NCBI GenBank assembly: GCA_016721005.1 | Contig: JADKJM010000016.1 | Location: 124,001-188,000 of the forward strand | DNA length: 64,000 nucleotides | Direction: 5' to 3' | Origin: Flavobacteriales bacterium | Lineage (GTDB): Bacteria > Bacteroidota > Bacteroidia > Flavobacteriales_F > PHOS-HE28 | In this document: one piece after another, positions 28,904 through 37,772 of the stretch | Layout of the letters: each line of letters opens with the position of its first letter | How positions within the stretch are numbered: position 1 is the first letter of the stretch | Made by a program: the position numbers and the translations under genes | The notes under the pieces: generated by a model | Seen by the model: only the letters and a program-made list of their open reading frames with translations | The model's database searches: none | Told to the model about the DNA's origin: nothing

Positions 28904-28984
28904 TGATGATCATCGGCACGAACCATCTGAAGAACCCATGTACGGGCCGATGATCATCGGCCCCCACCATCTGAAGGATCCATG
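28904..28984 (+). repeat. 37-bp tandem duplication between the ABC genes
   Basis: Copy 1 (28904-28940) and copy 2 (28948-28984) share GATGATCATCGGC...ACCATCTGAAG and each ends CCATG. The ATG of copy 2 is the start codon of the permease. Confidence 0.75.
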
Positions 28985-30304
28985 AACAAGACCCGGCTCA
29001 TCATCTGGCGCGAATTCACCACGCGTGTGCGCAAGCCCAGCTTCCTGATCATGACGATCCTGGGGCCGCTCCTCATTGCCGGTGGCATCCTGGCCATGGC
29101 GTGGATCGGATCACAGGAGAGCACCAAACACCAAGTGCTGGTGATCGATACCGAAGGCGTGATCGGGCGCCGCTTGGAGGACACCGATAAGGTGAGCTTC
29201 TTCATTGATGGCAACCAGTGGCCGGACTCGGTCTTCAAGGCCAGCCCCTATACCATCCGCATCAACCTGCTCCCGGATGTGTTGAACGATCCGAAGGCCG
29301 ACCTGTACTACAAGACCGTCCCGAGCGAATTCGTGATGAGCCACATCCGCAACCAGCTGGACAAGACCATCGAGCTGGCGCGCTTGAAGAAGGAGCAGAT
29401 CGACCCGGAGGCCTTCGAGCGCATCCGCAAACCGGTGGACATCGACTCCTTCGACATCGAGAAGGTCGGCACGCAATCGTATGCGCAGGAGCGCGCGATG
29501 ATCGGCTTCTTCTTCGGCTACTTCATGTTCATCTTCATCTTCATGTACGGCGTGCAGGTGATGCGCGGCGTGATGGAGGAGAAGCAGAACCGCGTGGTGG
29601 AAGTGCTCATCAGCAGTGTGAAGCCCTTCCAGTTGATGATGGGCAAGATCATCGGGATCGCCCTCGTCGGCTTCACGCAGTTCATCCTGTGGATCGTGAT
29701 CACCGGCACGCTCACCGTGGTAGGCATGTCCGTACTCGGCGCCGACCGGTACGATCCATCCGAGCTCGCACAACAAGGGATGACCACCGAGGTACGCGAC
29801 CAGCTCATCAAGCAACAGATGCCTGCCGCCGACTCCGGGTTCGACCAGGAGAAGGTCGCGGACATCATCAAACAGGTGAACATCCCGCTCGTGCTGGTCA
29901 CCTTCCTCTTCTACTTCATCTGCGGGTACCTGTTGTACAGTTCACTCCTTGCCGCCATCGGCAGTGCGGTGGATAGCGAGACGGACACGCAACAGTTCAT
30001 GTTCCCCGTCACTTTGCCCATGATCATCGCCATCATCGTGGCGCAGATCGCCGTGATGAACCCGGCAAGTCCTGCGGTGATCTGGTGCAGCTTCATCCCC
30101 TTCACCAGCCCGATCGTGATGATGGTGCGCGTGGCGATGGGCAGCGCGCCGCTCTGGCAATTGCTGCTCAGCATGGGCCTGCTGGTGATCACCTTCATCG
30201 GCACCACGTGGTTGGCCGGACGGATCTACCGCACGGGCATCCTCATGTACGGCAAGAAGATCAGCTGGAAGGAATTGGGGAAGTGGTTGTTCTACAAAGG
30301 GTGA
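28982..30304 (+). CDS. ABC-2-type transporter permease (NatB-like)
   Basis: A 440-residue membrane protein: N-terminal helix (about 20-42), a large extracytoplasmic domain (about 45-175), then five to six membrane segments from about 180 (MIGFFFGYFMFIFIFMYGVQ) to the C-terminus. The MRGVMEEKQNRVVEVLISSV segment is the conserved coupling region of ABC-2/NatB permeases. It pairs with the ATPase immediately upstream. Start ATG lies in the second copy of a duplicated 37-bp segment. Confidence 0.88.
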   Translation: MNKTRLIIWREFTTRVRKPSFLIMTILGPLLIAGGILAMAWIGSQESTKHQVLVIDTEGVIGRRLEDTDKVSFFIDGNQWPDSVFKASPYTIRINLLPDVLNDPKADLYYKTVPSEFVMSHIRNQLDKTIELARLKKEQIDPEAFERIRKPVDIDSFDIEKVGTQSYAQERAMIGFFFGYFMFIFIFMYGVQVMRGVMEEKQNRVVEVLISSVKPFQLMMGKIIGIALVGFTQFILWIVITGTLTVVGMSVLGADRYDPSELAQQGMTTEVRDQLIKQQMPAADSGFDQEKVADIIKQVNIPLVLVTFLFYFICGYLLYSSLLAAIGSAVDSETDTQQFMFPVTLPMIIAIIVAQIAVMNPASPAVIWCSFIPFTSPIVMMVRVAMGSAPLWQLLLSMGLLVITFIGTTWLAGRIYRTGILMYGKKISWKELGKWLFYKG

Positions 30305-30447
30305 ATGCGCATGTGGCCATGTGAGCCCGCGCGGATGCCACGCACCATGCGTTCATGTGGCCATGGCAATACGCTGGCCCACGAGTTCATGGCCACATGG
30401 TCACATGAGTACATGGTCACATGGTCACATGAATACATGGTCACATG
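30305..30447. repeat. ATGGTCACATG-type short repeats before ppx
   Basis: The spacer carries ACATGGTCACATGA units in tandem (30395-30447) and inverted forms (CATGTGGCCATG) nearer the permease stop, so it can fold on itself. The start codon of the Ppx/GppA gene is the last ATG of the array (GGTCACATGAGC). Confidence 0.75.
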
Positions 30448-31371
30448 AGCATTCCCCTCATCCGTGAGGCCATCATCGATCTCGGAACCAACACTTTCAA
30501 TTTATTGGTCTTCGAGTGCGGTGCTGCAGGCTTGAACGTCGTGCATAGTGCGGAGCTTCCTGTCTTCCTGGGGAAAGGCGGCATCGAGAACCGAATGATC
30601 ACGGAGGATGCGTTCGCGCGGGGGCTCGATGCACTGCGCACGCACAAGGCCACAGCGCAAGAACACGGAGCAACGCGCGTGCGTGGTTTCGGAACCTCGG
30701 CGTTGCGGAGTGCGCGCAACGGCAAGGATTTCGTGGAACAGGTACGGCGTGAATTGGACATCGCGATCACGGTGATCCCCGGCAATGAGGAAGCCGAGCT
30801 GATCCTTGCCGGCGTGCGGCAAGCAGTGTCCTTCGGCAAGCAGCCTTCGTTGGTGATGGACATCGGTGGCGGCAGCATCGAGTTCATCCTCGCCACCGAC
30901 AGGGCGCTGATGTGGAAGCGCAGTTTCGAACTCGGCGTGACGCGTTTGCGCGAGCGGATCCCGATCAGCGATCCGATCACGGTGGATGAGGAAGCGCGCA
31001 TCGCACAATACCTGGACAGTCAATTGGAAGGACTCTACGCCGTGATTGAACGACAAGAGCCGCATGTCCTCGTCGGCAGCGCAGGCAGCTTTGATACACT
31101 CGCGCACATCATCGCCACAGAGCAAGGGATCACCATTCCAGCAGACACGCGAACGCTTGCCTTCTCCGCACTCGAGTTCGATGCGCTGCGTGATCGCATT
31201 TTACGCTTGACCTGCACTGAACGCTCACGTGTACCCGGCCTGCCGGAGCATCGCGTGGAGACCATCCCCTACGCGCTCATCGCCATCGAACGCGTCCTGA
31301 TCGCGGGCGGCATCCGCGAACTGGCTTGGAGCCGGTATGCACTGAAGGAGGGCGCCGCGATGCGCCCATAG
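30445..31371 (+). CDS. Ppx/GppA-family exopolyphosphatase
   Basis: A 308-residue protein with the ASKHA-fold phosphate loops DLGTNTFNLLVFE (from residue 12) and MDIGGGSIEFIL (about 138). The length equals the short Ppx/GppA forms common in Bacteroidota, which hydrolyse polyphosphate or pppGpp and lack the C-terminal HD domain of E. coli Ppx. The start codon lies inside a repeat array full of in-phase and out-of-phase ATGs, but the family motif begins only 11 codons later, so this start is well supported. Confidence 0.9.
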   Translation: MSIPLIREAIIDLGTNTFNLLVFECGAAGLNVVHSAELPVFLGKGGIENRMITEDAFARGLDALRTHKATAQEHGATRVRGFGTSALRSARNGKDFVEQVRRELDIAITVIPGNEEAELILAGVRQAVSFGKQPSLVMDIGGGSIEFILATDRALMWKRSFELGVTRLRERIPISDPITVDEEARIAQYLDSQLEGLYAVIERQEPHVLVGSAGSFDTLAHIIATEQGITIPADTRTLAFSALEFDALRDRILRLTCTERSRVPGLPEHRVETIPYALIAIERVLIAGGIRELAWSRYALKEGAAMRP

Positions 31372-31401
31372 TCGCAACGGCCGAACCGGTACCTTGGCGG
31401 A

Positions 31402-32367
31402 ATGCCGCTGAAGCAGCACCACACCCTCATCCGACAGCTGCCGATCCCTTCGGGGATCGGGAAGGAGGGATCGCAGTACAAGCGAGCGAAGAAGCTCCAC
31501 GCATTCCGGGTTGGCGCGCGACGGCGAGTGAAGGACGTGGCGTTCATGACCGTCGGCGTGTTCAGCGCTGCGTTCGGGCTGAAAGGCTTCCTCATGCCCA
31601 ACGCCTTCATCGATGGCGGAGCAACGGGTATCGCACTGCTCGTTTCGAGCCTGACGGGCTGGCCGCTCTCCGCCTTGCTCGTGTTGATCAATGCCCCGTT
31701 CATCATCATCGCGTACCGGTCGATCAGCCGGGAGTTCGCGATCAAGACCATGGTCGCCATCCTCGGCTTGGCTGCGGTCACGGCCAGCGTGCCATTCCCT
31801 GATATGACCCATGATAAGTTGCTGGTGGCCATCTTCGGCGGCTTCTTTCTCGGCGCAGGTATCGGCCTCTCGGTGCGCGGTGGCAGCGTGATCGACGGGA
31901 CGGAAGTGGTGGCACTGGCCGCCAGTCGCAAACTCGGCAGTACCATCGGCGATGTGATCATGGGGATCAACCTGATCATCTTCGGTGTGGCGGCATGGTT
32001 GCTCGGTGTGGAAACCGCCATGTACGCCATGGTCACCTACCTCGCGGCAAGCAAGACGGTGGACTTCGTAGTGGAAGGCATCGAGGAGTACACGGGCATC
32101 ACCATCATCAGCCCGCACCACGATGAAGTGCGCCGGATGATCACGCACGTCATGGGCCGCGGGCTCACGGTGTACACCGGTCGGCGCGGCTATGGCAAGG
32201 ACACACACAGCATCGAGACGGAGATCATCTACTGCGTGATCACGCGCTTGGAGATCAGCAAGCTGCTCACCGAAGTGGAGAAGATCGACCCGAACGCCTT
32301 CGTGGTGATGAGCCCGGTGAAGGACACGCGTGGGGGAATGATCAAGAAACGGCCGTTACAGCACTGA
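31402..32367 (+). CDS. YitT-family membrane protein
   Basis: A 321-residue protein: about 48 cytoplasmic residues, five to six membrane helices (about 49-220, with FIDGGATGIALL and GGSVIDGTEVVAL typical of YitT/DUF161), and a C-terminal DUF2179 domain (GRGLTVYTGRRGYGKDTHSI) thought to bind a ligand. Function is unknown. TACCTTGG at 31390-31397 lies four bases before the ATG and supports this long start; an internal ATG at 31546 begins closer to the first helix. Confidence 0.88.
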   Translation: MPLKQHHTLIRQLPIPSGIGKEGSQYKRAKKLHAFRVGARRRVKDVAFMTVGVFSAAFGLKGFLMPNAFIDGGATGIALLVSSLTGWPLSALLVLINAPFIIIAYRSISREFAIKTMVAILGLAAVTASVPFPDMTHDKLLVAIFGGFFLGAGIGLSVRGGSVIDGTEVVALAASRKLGSTIGDVIMGINLIIFGVAAWLLGVETAMYAMVTYLAASKTVDFVVEGIEEYTGITIISPHHDEVRRMITHVMGRGLTVYTGRRGYGKDTHSIETEIIYCVITRLEISKLLTEVEKIDPNAFVVMSPVKDTRGGMIKKRPLQH

Positions 32368-32444
32368 ACGCGGTCGGAACCCGCAATTGGTCGTTCATAT
32401 CATCCGGGCGGATCTCACGCCGCATCTTTGCCCATCCCCTACCC

Positions 32445-33620
32445 ATGGCCAACATCCTGATCATCGACGACGAGAAAGCCATCCGCGCGGCGCTGCGCGA
32501 CATCCTGGAGCACGAGAAGCACAAGGTGGAGGAGGCCGAGGACGGCGCTGCTGGTGTGGCGGCGGCGAAGAAGGCCAAGTTCGATCTGGTGCTGTGCGAC
32601 ATCAAGATGCCCAGGATGGACGGCATCGAGGTGCTGGAGAAGCTACAGGCCCACGACCCGGATCTGCCGGTGGTGATGATCAGCGGCCACGGTAACATCG
32701 ACACCGCCGTGGACGCCTTGAAGAAGGGCGCCTTCGACTTCATCCAAAAACCGCCGGACATCAACCGGATCCTGGTGAGCGTGCGCAATGCGCTGGACCG
32801 CGGCGATCTGGTGCAAGAGACCAAGGTGCTGCGCCAGAAGGTCGGCAAGGCCAGGGGCAACGGGGTTCAGATGATCGGTGAGAGCAAATCGCTCGAAGCG
32901 ATCCGCGAGATGATCGAGAAAGTGGCGCCGAGCGATGCGCGCGTGCTGATCACCGGCGGCAACGGTGCGGGCAAGGAAGGTGTGGCACGCTTGATCCACC
33001 AGAAGAGCCAGCGCGCCAACGGACCCTACATCGAAGTGAACTGCGCCGCGATCCCGGGGGAACTGATCGAGAGCGAACTCTTCGGACACATGAAGGGCAG
33101 CTTCACCAGTGCGATCAAGGACCGCAAAGGCAAGTTCGAACTGGCCGATGGCGGCACACTCTTCCTCGACGAGATCGGCGATATGGCATTGGCCGCGCAA
33201 GCGAAGGTGTTGCGCGCGTTGCAGGAAGGGCGCATCACTCCCGTTGGCGGCGACAAGGACGTGAGCGTGAACGTGCGCGTGATCGCCGCTACGAACAAGG
33301 ACCTGAAGAAGGAGATCGCCGAGGGGCGCTTCCGCGAGGATCTCTTCCACCGCCTGAGCGTGATCCCGATCCACGTGCCCAGCCTGAGCGAGCGCTTGGA
33401 TGATGTGCCCCTGCTCGCGGACCATTTCATCGGACTGGTCTGCGCGGAGCAAGGCATTGCCCCGAAGAAGATCACCGACAAGGCGGTGAAGGAATTGCAG
33501 AAGCTGCCTTGGACCGGGAACGTGCGTGAGCTGCGCAACGTGATCGAACGTCTGGTGATCCTCAGCGGTAAGGAGATCACCGATGCGGATGTGAAGACCT
33601 ACGCCTCCCCGAAGGGCTGA
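32445..33620 (+). CDS. NtrC-type response regulator without a Fis domain
   Basis: A 391-residue regulator. Receiver domain at 1-120 with acidic pocket D8/D9 and phospho-acceptor D52 (LVLCDIKMP). The AAA+ domain (about 140-375) has Walker A GGNGAGKE (about 170) and Walker B GGTLFLDEIGDM. The loop that contacts sigma-54, normally GAFTGA, reads GSFTSA (about 218-223). The protein ends 15 residues after the VRELRNVIERL helix with no C-terminal Fis helix-turn-helix, so it may not bind DNA specifically or may act in solution. No sensor kinase is adjacent. CATCTTTG at 32423-32430 may be its -7 element. Confidence 0.88.
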   Translation: MANILIIDDEKAIRAALRDILEHEKHKVEEAEDGAAGVAAAKKAKFDLVLCDIKMPRMDGIEVLEKLQAHDPDLPVVMISGHGNIDTAVDALKKGAFDFIQKPPDINRILVSVRNALDRGDLVQETKVLRQKVGKARGNGVQMIGESKSLEAIREMIEKVAPSDARVLITGGNGAGKEGVARLIHQKSQRANGPYIEVNCAAIPGELIESELFGHMKGSFTSAIKDRKGKFELADGGTLFLDEIGDMALAAQAKVLRALQEGRITPVGGDKDVSVNVRVIAATNKDLKKEIAEGRFREDLFHRLSVIPIHVPSLSERLDDVPLLADHFIGLVCAEQGIAPKKITDKAVKELQKLPWTGNVRELRNVIERLVILSGKEITDADVKTYASPKG

Positions 33621-33646
33621 TCGCAGGCTCATCTGGGCCTTTTCCC

Positions 33647-33681
33647 GGTTCGACCGATCGGCATTCCCATCCGGTCGAACC
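33647..33681 (+). terminator. inverted repeat after the response regulator
   Basis: GGTTCGACCG and CGGTCGAACC form a perfect 10-bp stem with a 15-nt loop, 26 bp after the stop codon. There is no T-tract, so it may be a terminator or a regulatory hairpin of the following gene. Confidence 0.5.
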
Positions 33682-33799
33682 CACAACAGAATGGGGAAAG
33701 TTCCGCGCTGACACAGGCAACTGGGCCGGAAAGCGCGCGTCTCTTTGCATGGAACCTCCTGCATTTCGGGCACTTATCGTCCCACCAATCCTGCACGTC

Positions 33800-34252
33800 A
33801 TGGACTTCATCATGGGTATTCACAAGTACTTCTATACCACGCTGGGCATGGGTAGCGCGTTCTACTATGCCATCGGCTTCATCGCGGTCACTGCGCTAAT
33901 GGCGCAGTGGAGGCTGTATGAGAAGTGCCGGTTGCCCGGTCTTGCGGCCTTCGTGCCGATCTGGAACATCAAGGTCTTCTTGCAGATCGTCGGGCGTCCG
34001 GCATGGCAGGGCTGGCTGTTCTTCGTCCCGGTCTGGGGCCAACTCTACTTCCTGCCCAAGGTCTGGATCGAAGTGGTGCAGTGCTTCGGCAAGAAGAGCA
34101 TGTGGGATTATGTGTTGGTGCTCGCGCTCAACGGCCTCTATGTGATGAACCTGGCCTTCGGCGAGAGCGAGCAATACCTCGGCCCGAAGTACAACGCGAC
34201 GCCGTTGCCTCCGCCCACCAAACTGAAGAGTGCCCGCGCCCAGATGGCGTGA
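33800..34252 (+). CDS. DUF5684-type membrane protein
   Basis: A 150-residue protein with four hydrophobic helices (YAIGFIAVTALM, GLAAFVPIWNIKVFLQI, GWLFFVPVWGQLYF, YVLVLALNGLYVM) and the repeated FVPxWxxxxFL pattern of DUF5684, a domain seen alone or fused to signal peptidases in Bacteroidota. The ATG at 33800 (MDFIMGIHKYFY) fits the first helix better than one 17 codons upstream. Function unknown. A strong terminator follows. Confidence 0.75.
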   Translation: MDFIMGIHKYFYTTLGMGSAFYYAIGFIAVTALMAQWRLYEKCRLPGLAAFVPIWNIKVFLQIVGRPAWQGWLFFVPVWGQLYFLPKVWIEVVQCFGKKSMWDYVLVLALNGLYVMNLAFGESEQYLGPKYNATPLPPPTKLKSARAQMA

Positions 34253-34270
34253 AGCACCTCACGTGACCAC

Positions 34271-34303
34271 GAAGCCCCTCCCGATACGATCAGGAGGGGC
34301 TTC
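34271..34303 (+). terminator. terminator after the DUF5684 gene
   Basis: GAAGCCCCTCC pairs with GGAGGGGCTTC (11 bp) around an 11-nt loop, followed by GTC. The remaining spacer to 34451 holds nothing recognisable. Confidence 0.8.
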
Positions 34304-34451
34304 GTCATTCCGGTCTTGAAGGAAGGGACCCGAATTCTCAACGCATTCGCTCGGCCGATCGAAGATCCGATCATCAGGGAAGGATCAAGATCCCGAACTC
34401 ATCCGAGCGGATCCTGTCATGCGCACACGTTCCGGATCGATGTCCTTGACA

Positions 34452-35804
34452 TCATATGCAGGCTTCGTCCGCAATGCTGATCGCCTTACTGATGATCTCC
34501 ATCCCCTCATCCACACCCGCCTCATCGATGCACAGCGGCGGCGCCACGAAGATCCAGTTCCAGCGCACGAAGGTGAACATGCCCAACTCGTTGATCCTGG
34601 CGGCCACCTTGTTCATCACGCCCATCTCCTCGGGCTTGGCGTTCCACGGCGCCATCGGCTCCTTGGTCTCGCGGTTCTTCACCAGTTCGATGCAACCCAG
34701 CAGGCCGGTGTTGCGGAAGTCGCCGATGCTCGGGTGCGTCTTCGCGAGCGCAGTGACACGATCCTCCACATACTTGCCCATACGCGCGGCGTTCTCCACC
34801 AGCTTCTCCTCCTCGTAGATGTCGATCACCGCGTTGGCGGCGGCACAGGCCACAGCGTGCGCGCTGTACGTGAGCCCGATCGGTAGCGGCTTGTCATCGA
34901 AGTGCTTGATGATCTCCTCGCGCACGATGAGTCCGCCGAGCGGGATGTAACCGCTGGTAAGTCCCTTCGCCATGCACATCATGTCGGGCACCACACCGTG
35001 GTGATCGATGCCGAACCATTTGCCGGTGCGACCGAAGCCGCTCATCACCTCATCGCAGATGGTGAGGATGCCGTACTTGTCGGCAATAGCCTTCACTCCC
35101 TTCCAGTAGCCCGGTGGATATTTGATGCAGCCGCTGCTGCCGCTCTCCCCTTCCATCATGATGGCCGCGATGTACTGCGGGCCTTCATACTTCACCACGC
35201 GTTCCAAGTGAGCCAATGCATTCTCCGTGCATTCCTCCGGCGTTCTGCTGTTCCACGGACAGCGGTAGAAGTACGGGTTCTCCACGTGGATGATGTTCGG
35301 CACGCCCTGGCTGTCGTGCGGCAGGCCGCGCGGATCGCCGCCCGCGCTGAGCGCCCCGTATGTGGCACCGTGGTAGCTCTGGTACAGCGTGATGATCTTG
35401 TGCCGACCGGTGTACAAGCGCGCCAGTTTCATGGCGTGCTCCACCGCCTCGGTACCGCCGTTGGTGAAGAAGGTGCGGTTGAGCGAGCCGGGTGTGATCT
35501 CCGCCAGCTTCTTACCCAATTTGCCGCGCGCCTCGGTGATCATGCCCGGATGCACGTAGCTCACCTCGGCCATCTGCTTCGCCACCGCCTCCGCCACTTT
35601 CGGATGCCCGTGCCCGATGTTCACGTTCATCAGTTGCGAACTGAAATCGATGAAGCGCTTGCCGGAACGCTCGTAGATGTGGATGCCTTTGGCCTTCTCG
35701 ATGTTCAACGGGTTCAAGCCGCTCTGCTTGCTCCACGAAAAGATCGTGTGCTCCAGGTTGTCCTTGAGGATCTCGGCGGGGTTGGTCTTGGTGGTTGTGC
35801 TCAT
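34452..35804 (-). CDS. class III aminotransferase
   Basis: A 450-residue PLP-dependent enzyme. Visible family features: FIDFSSQLMNVNIGHGHP near the N-terminus, TFFTNGGTEAVEHAMKLAR (cofactor phosphate binding), YQSYHGATYGALSAGG, ICDEVMSGFGRTGKWFG (Asp that contacts the pyridine nitrogen) and the Schiff-base Lys in MAKGLTSGYIPLGG (about residue 280). The sequence type resembles omega-amino-acid:pyruvate/taurine aminotransferases rather than biosynthetic ArgD; the amino donor cannot be fixed. Two aldehyde dehydrogenase genes lie 5-13 kb away and might share a pathway. Confidence 0.88.
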   Translation of the reverse strand: MSTTTKTNPAEILKDNLEHTIFSWSKQSGLNPLNIEKAKGIHIYERSGKRFIDFSSQLMNVNIGHGHPKVAEAVAKQMAEVSYVHPGMITEARGKLGKKLAEITPGSLNRTFFTNGGTEAVEHAMKLARLYTGRHKIITLYQSYHGATYGALSAGGDPRGLPHDSQGVPNIIHVENPYFYRCPWNSRTPEECTENALAHLERVVKYEGPQYIAAIMMEGESGSSGCIKYPPGYWKGVKAIADKYGILTICDEVMSGFGRTGKWFGIDHHGVVPDMMCMAKGLTSGYIPLGGLIVREEIIKHFDDKPLPIGLTYSAHAVACAAANAVIDIYEEEKLVENAARMGKYVEDRVTALAKTHPSIGDFRNTGLLGCIELVKNRETKEPMAPWNAKPEEMGVMNKVAARINELGMFTFVRWNWIFVAPPLCIDEAGVDEGMEIISKAISIADEACI

Positions 35805-35821
35805 AGTGTGCGATTGCGTGG

Positions 35822-35924
35822 GGAATGGAACGCTGATGACGCAGAAAGAGTGGATCAGCGCGGATCTGAAATGATGATCCTATCTGTGGTCATCAGTTCT
35901 TTCCGCGTCATCAGCGTTCCATTC
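35822..35924. repeat. 103-bp inverted-repeat element
   Basis: Arms of 26 bp (GAATGGAACGCTGATGACGC... and its complement ending GTTCCATTC) differ at one base and enclose a partly self-complementary centre with GATCAGCGCGGATC. It lies between the divergent-facing ends of the aminotransferase start and the small membrane protein's 3' side. It resembles palindromic intergenic repeats often seen in Bacteroidota genomes. Confidence 0.8.
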
Positions 35925-35970
35925 AATTCATCCATATGGTCAAGAGATCACTCGCTGAACATCCTCAGCA

Positions 35971-36405
35971 TCAATTTCCGCTGATGATGTTCGGGCCGAC
36001 GGAGGTGGGGTGCATGCTGATGACGCTGTCCACGACGTACACGCTCATACCACGCCAAGGTAGCGCCCTTACGTACTCCTTGTAATGCAGGTTGAAGTGC
36101 ATGCCGCTGTTCCCCATCATGGTCTTCGCGATCTCCGGATCCTCCACCGAGAAAATGAACTCGTTGCTCTGCATGGAACCCTGCGTCCCCTTCAACCCGG
36201 TCTGGATGAGCTTGCCTTCGTAGGTCTTGAAGATCATGCCCTTGTACACCACATAGTTCAACTCGCCCGCCTTGGCGCCTTCCCCGAAGACCCAGAAGTA
36301 CCGGAAATAGAAGAACACCGCCCCGAAGACCACCACGAGCAAGAGCGCCCAACGCATCATCTTCCGGAAAACGCTGGTCTTCTTGGGTACCGGTTGGTCG
36401 CTCAT
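35971..36405 (-). CDS. conserved Bacteroidota single-pass membrane protein
   Basis: A 144-residue protein with a basic N-terminus, one membrane segment at about 19-36 (ALLLVVVFGAVFFYFRYFW) and an extracytoplasmic domain containing GELNYVVYKGMIFKTYEGKL and FSVEDPEIAKTM. I recognise this as a conserved small protein of Bacteroidota, sometimes mis-named 6-phosphogluconate dehydrogenase in databases; it has no dehydrogenase motif. Function unknown. Confidence 0.7.
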   Translation of the reverse strand: MSDQPVPKKTSVFRKMMRWALLLVVVFGAVFFYFRYFWVFGEGAKAGELNYVVYKGMIFKTYEGKLIQTGLKGTQGSMQSNEFIFSVEDPEIAKTMMGNSGMHFNLHYKEYVRALPWRGMSVYVVDSVISMHPTSVGPNIISGN

Positions 36406-36764
36406 GCCAGCTAAGATAGCGTCGGCTTTGCCACTGCTATGTGGTTCGTTCCCCCGTTAACATCCACCGGATGCCCAGCTTGGGATCCAGGGGCGATGCC
36501 GGTGATCATGCGTTGATCTCCAAAACGCCGCTGTCCTGTCCGGGGTCCGCGATAGGCGCAGCAGTATGTGAGCCAGTGGACCGCGCAGCGCCCCGATCCG
36601 CACGAAGTCGGTGGTGAAGGTGACGACCGTGGGATCATGATCCATGGCTGAAGAATGCTCAAGCGAGGATGGACCGGAGAGCTTTGTCGTGAAGAACCGA
36701 CCGGCTGTTACTCCGCCTACATGGAGTTCTCCGCTGGTTCGGACCGGCCAGCGGTTGGATCCGC
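36406..36764. other. 359-bp gap without a confident gene
   Basis: A 62-codon minus-strand frame from an ATG at 36645 begins HDPTVVTFTTDF and continues GALRGPLAHILLRL, faintly like the start of SAM hydroxide adenosyltransferases (DUF62), but the rest does not fit and no full gene can be built. It may be a gene remnant; otherwise nothing was recognised. Confidence 0.3.
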
Positions 36765-37685
36765 TCAGGCCTTCTCGAACACCATGCGATAGTGCTCGAA
36801 GATCTCGCGCTCGAACACCTGTAGGTTGGGTGCGATCCGGTAGCGCCGTACCCACTTGCGGAAGTTGCTATTGAAGAGCTTGGGAAGCAATGTGGCGTAG
36901 AGCCCGTACTTCTGAAGATCGAACTTGTTGAAGGCAGCGGTCCATCGGTGGATCGTTTCGATGTAGTCCAAACGGCCACTGTCGGAGTGGATCAATTTGA
37001 AGCGCTCCTTCGCGGGTTCCACCATGCCTTCCTGGCCATAGGGCAGCCATGATCCAGGGAACACATCACAGACGAGGTCCATCAACTCTTCACCGGAGTA
37101 GCTCTTCCTGTCCTTCCACACATTCGTCTCGCCGAACTTGATGTCCTCGAACTTCACCATGTTCGGGCCGAACACCATGGTCTGGCAGTAGAAGCGACCT
37201 CCTTTCGGCAAGAGATCCGCCACTTGCTTGAAGTACGTGCGGTAGATCTCTTCCTGCATCCCCGCGCGATATTCCTCCACGGAACAGAGGTGCTCCGGAC
37301 TTCCCATTGCACAGACGGCATCGAACAGGCCGAAGGTTTCCGGGGTGATGGCCTTGCTATCCATGTGGTGTACGTTCAGGCCGTTCGCACGACATGCATC
37401 GGCCTGGCCCTTGGCCAGCACCACGCCGGTGGTGTGTACGCCACGCTTGTTCAGATAGTCGATGAACGCGCCCCAGCCGCATCCGATGTCCAGGACCTTA
37501 TCGCCGGGTTTGATGCGGCAGTGCTCCATGATGAACGCGTGCTTGCGCTCCTGCGCCTGCTCCAAGCTCAAGGAGAAGTCGCCATCGAATCGGGCACCGC
37601 TGTACCCGCCCTTCTCGCCCAAGCTCAGGCGGAAGATCCTGTCCATGGTGGTGTAGTGCGCGTCGAGTTCCTGCTGATCGGCCAT
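36765..37685 (-). CDS. cyclopropane-fatty-acid-synthase-like SAM methyltransferase
   Basis: A 306-residue class I methyltransferase with SAM-binding motif VLDIGCGWGAFIDY (residues 64-77), the acidic motif GVVLAKGQADACRANG and LFDAVCAMGSPEHL, where the CFA/mycolic-acid cyclopropane synthase family has its AMFEHV-type segment. The C-terminal half (YIETIHRWTAAFNKFDLQKY, ...FEREIFEHYRMVFEK) also follows that family. The substrate is unknown; typical CFA synthases are longer. The gene stands alone, flanked by intergenic repeats. Confidence 0.8.
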   Translation of the reverse strand: MADQQELDAHYTTMDRIFRLSLGEKGGYSGARFDGDFSLSLEQAQERKHAFIMEHCRIKPGDKVLDIGCGWGAFIDYLNKRGVHTTGVVLAKGQADACRANGLNVHHMDSKAITPETFGLFDAVCAMGSPEHLCSVEEYRAGMQEEIYRTYFKQVADLLPKGGRFYCQTMVFGPNMVKFEDIKFGETNVWKDRKSYSGEELMDLVCDVFPGSWLPYGQEGMVEPAKERFKLIHSDSGRLDYIETIHRWTAAFNKFDLQKYGLYATLLPKLFNSNFRKWVRRYRIAPNLQVFEREIFEHYRMVFEKA

Positions 37686-37772
37686 GCGAACAAGGTACGT
37701 GTGACCGTACGGCCCCGTGAAGTTGAAGTCCTCCGGTGGTCCTTATCACACGCTTAGGTTGGTCACTTAGTT

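Noticed and set aside
36411..36662. SAM hydroxide adenosyltransferase (DUF62) gene
   Set aside because: Only about 30 residues are faintly similar and no frame supports the rest; kept as a possible remnant in the gap entry.
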